7,625 bases of DNA from Candidatus Omnitrophota bacterium (lineage in GTDB: Bacteria; Omnitrophota; Gorgyraeia; Velamenicoccales; JABMQK01), in the NCBI GenBank assembly GCA_028712915.1, contig JAQTPJ010000036.1:1-7625 (forward strand), read 5' to 3'. Below are positions 6,512 through 7,625 of this stretch, one piece after another. The notes under the pieces were generated by a model. The model saw only the letters and a program-made list of their open reading frames with translations. It was not told the DNA's origin and did not search any database. The position numbers were made by a program, and so were the translations under genes. The stretch's first letter is position 1; every line of letters begins with the position of its first letter.

Positions 6512-7435
6512 ATGAAAATATCGGTAATAGGCGCAGGTAATGTCGGAGGTTTAGCGGCGATGCGTATCTTAGAAAGAGGCATCGCCGAAGTTGTTTTGGT
6601 GGATATCGTAAAAGGTATAGCCAAGGCCAAAGCCTTTGATTTAGACGATGCTCGTTCCATAGCAGGGCACGATAATTTTATAGAAGGCTCGGAAGATTTC
6701 TCCCAAATCAAAGGGTCTGATATCGTAGTAGTTACTGCCGGGCTGGCGAGAAAACCCGGAATGACAAGAGAGGATTTATTAAAGAGTAATTATGAAATCG
6801 CTAAAAATATCAGCAGCCACATCAAAAGATTCAGCCCAGATTCAATAATTATCGCGGTAAGCAATCCCGTAGATATTATGACTTATGTTTTGTTAAAAGA
6901 AACAGGATTTGACAAGAAGCGCGTTATAGGAATGGGCGCGAATCTGGATTCCTCGCGGTTTAATAACCTTATTTCCAAGAAGTTTAATATACCCGGCTCC
7001 AGGATAAAAGCGCTTGTTATAGGAAGCCACGGCGAGAGCATGATTCCTTTGCCGCGGTTCAGCCTTGTTAAGGGTAAACCGTTAACCAAGATTTTAAGCA
7101 AAGACGATGTTGAGGATTTGGTTAAGGCCACTAAAAACAGAGGAGCTGGAATTGTGTCTTTATACGGTTCAGGCAGCGCATATTTTGCTCCGGGCGCGGC
7201 AATACTGGAGATTTGCATGGCAATAATAAAAAACAGGGACGCGGTGATTCCTGTCAGCGCTTATCTCGACGGTGAATATGGCTCTAGCGGCGTCTGCATA
7301 GGCGTTCCGGCAAGAATAGGCAGGGACGGCATAAGAAAGATTGTAGAATTGAAACTAGACCAGGAAGAAAAAGAATTGTTCTCTGCCTCGGTAAAGTCCA
7401 TAAAAGAAAGCATAAGTATAATCTATAAACAATAA
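6512..7435 (+). CDS. mdh: Malate dehydrogenase, lactate-dehydrogenase-like (type III) form
   Basis: NAD-dependent interconversion of malate and oxaloacetate in the cytoplasm. It has 307 residues, normal for the LDH-like MDH group found in many bacteria and archaea. The Rossmann motif is GAGNVG (7-12), with Asp31 at the end of strand 2 (VVLVDIVKG), indicating NAD rather than NADP. AGLARKPGMTREDLL (76-90) carries Arg80 and Arg86; the Arg at the first position of the mobile loop selects malate over lactate. SNPVD (117-121), LDSSRF with Asp146 and Arg149, and catalytic His173 complete the active site. The near-invariant HGD motif reads HGE here (GSHGESMIPL). The start lies 4 bases after the icd stop with no SD, suggesting re-initiation. 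Together with icd and the aspartate-type aminotransferase it would supply oxaloacetate and 2-oxoglutarate for amino acid synthesis. Confidence 0.93.
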   Translation: MKISVIGAGNVGGLAAMRILERGIAEVVLVDIVKGIAKAKAFDLDDARSIAGHDNFIEGSEDFSQIKGSDIVVVTAGLARKPGMTREDLLKSNYEIAKNISSHIKRFSPDSIIIAVSNPVDIMTYVLLKETGFDKKRVIGMGANLDSSRFNNLISKKFNIPGSRIKALVIGSHGESMIPLPRFSLVKGKPLTKILSKDDVEDLVKATKNRGAGIVSLYGSGSAYFAPGAAILEICMAIIKNRDAVIPVSAYLDGEYGSSGVCIGVPARIGRDGIRKIVELKLDQEEKELFSASVKSIKESISIIYKQ

Positions 7436-7437
7436 TG
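7433..7437 (+). promoter_or_regulatory. TAATG stop/start overlap between mdh and lpd-like gene
   Basis: The mdh TAA (7433-7435) shares its last A with the ATG (7435-7437) of the next gene. No SD is visible upstream, so termination-reinitiation coupling is the simplest explanation for how the downstream gene is started. Confidence 0.6.
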
Positions 7438-7625
7438 ATATATGATTTGGTTATTATTGGCGCGGGCTGGGCTGGTTTTAACGCAGCCTTGGAAGCCAGG
7501 AAATTAGGCAAAAAAGTCTGCCTTATAGAAAAAGACGAGCTCGGCGGCACCTGCCTTAACCGCGGCTGTATCCCCACAAAAGTACTTACCCATTCTTCCA
7601 AAAATATCTGCAAAGATTCTTCCCC
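7435..7625 (+). CDS. lpd: Dihydrolipoamide dehydrogenase-type FAD disulfide oxidoreductase, 5' part (cut by window end)
   Basis: The first 63 codons of a pyridine nucleotide-disulfide oxidoreductase are present. MIYDLVIIGAGWAGFNAALEA forms the FAD-binding Rossmann start, with GAGWAG at 9-14 and the ribose-binding Glu32 in CLIEKDELGG. The redox-active pair is Cys40/Cys45 in GGTCLNRGCIPTK, the classic CxxxxC of the lipoamide dehydrogenase/glutathione reductase/mercuric reductase class. GCIPTK and the metabolic neighbours favour lipoamide dehydrogenase, the E3 component of 2-oxoacid dehydrogenase or glycine cleavage complexes. The N-terminal fragment cannot exclude mercuric reductase-like or other relatives. 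Trp12 in the glycine loop is less common than Pro, Ser or Tyr. The frame stays open to the last base, so the gene simply continues past the window. The start is given by the family N-terminus and the TAATG overlap with mdh. Confidence 0.85.
   Translation, partial: MIYDLVIIGAGWAGFNAALEARKLGKKVCLIEKDELGGTCLNRGCIPTKVLTHSSKNICKDSS

Noticed and set aside
1..7625. Mobile element, CRISPR array, tRNA or riboswitch
   Set aside because: No transposase or integrase frame, spaced repeats, cloverleaf or long structured leader is visible; nearly every base is accounted for by the eight genes.

Overview
The window is densely coding on the + strand only: eight genes, with the largest gap 50 bases and no convincing terminator. 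It begins inside rpoA and ends inside a dihydrolipoamide dehydrogenase-type gene. It looks like a bacterial chromosome: bacterial alpha subunit followed by bacterial L17, plus a PilT retraction ATPase, which suggests a cell with type IV pili. Base composition is moderate to slightly AT-rich by eye. Several starts lack a Shine-Dalgarno (SD) sequence. The gene set and style resemble genomes of uncultured lineages such as Omnitrophota. That placement is only an impression and would need a phylogeny of RpoA, L17 or PilT.

Region 1 (1-1322) is the end of the alpha ribosomal operon: the C-terminal part of RNA polymerase alpha, then ribosomal protein L17. L17 has a normal core of about 119 residues followed by about 109 residues of Lys/Glu-rich tail ending in a cationic, Phe-rich tip. 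Region 2 (1373-7625) is a central-carbon gene run: class I aminotransferase (aspartate type), aconitase/isopropylmalate-dehydratase-family large subunit, pilT, the matching small subunit, an isocitrate-type dehydrogenase, malate dehydrogenase, and the start of a flavin disulfide oxidoreductase (lpd-like). Spacing after pilT is very tight: 4-base overlap, 6-base gap, 4-base gap, 1-base overlap. This suggests one translationally coupled operon.

Taken together the metabolic genes could link oxaloacetate, aspartate, malate, isocitrate, 2-oxoglutarate and glutamate. The two-subunit hydratase would be annotated leuC/leuD by similarity, but no leuA or leuB is visible. Its neighbour dehydrogenase carries isocitrate-type residues and, unusually for a 360-residue enzyme, residues matching the NADP-binding set of E. 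coli isocitrate dehydrogenase. The most interesting hypothesis is therefore that the LeuCD-like pair works as a split aconitase (or homoaconitase) feeding an NADP-linked isocitrate dehydrogenase. The other points worth a second look are the L17 tail, the pilT gene placed between the two hydratase subunits with an SD that may be masked by a small hairpin, and the many SD-less starts.
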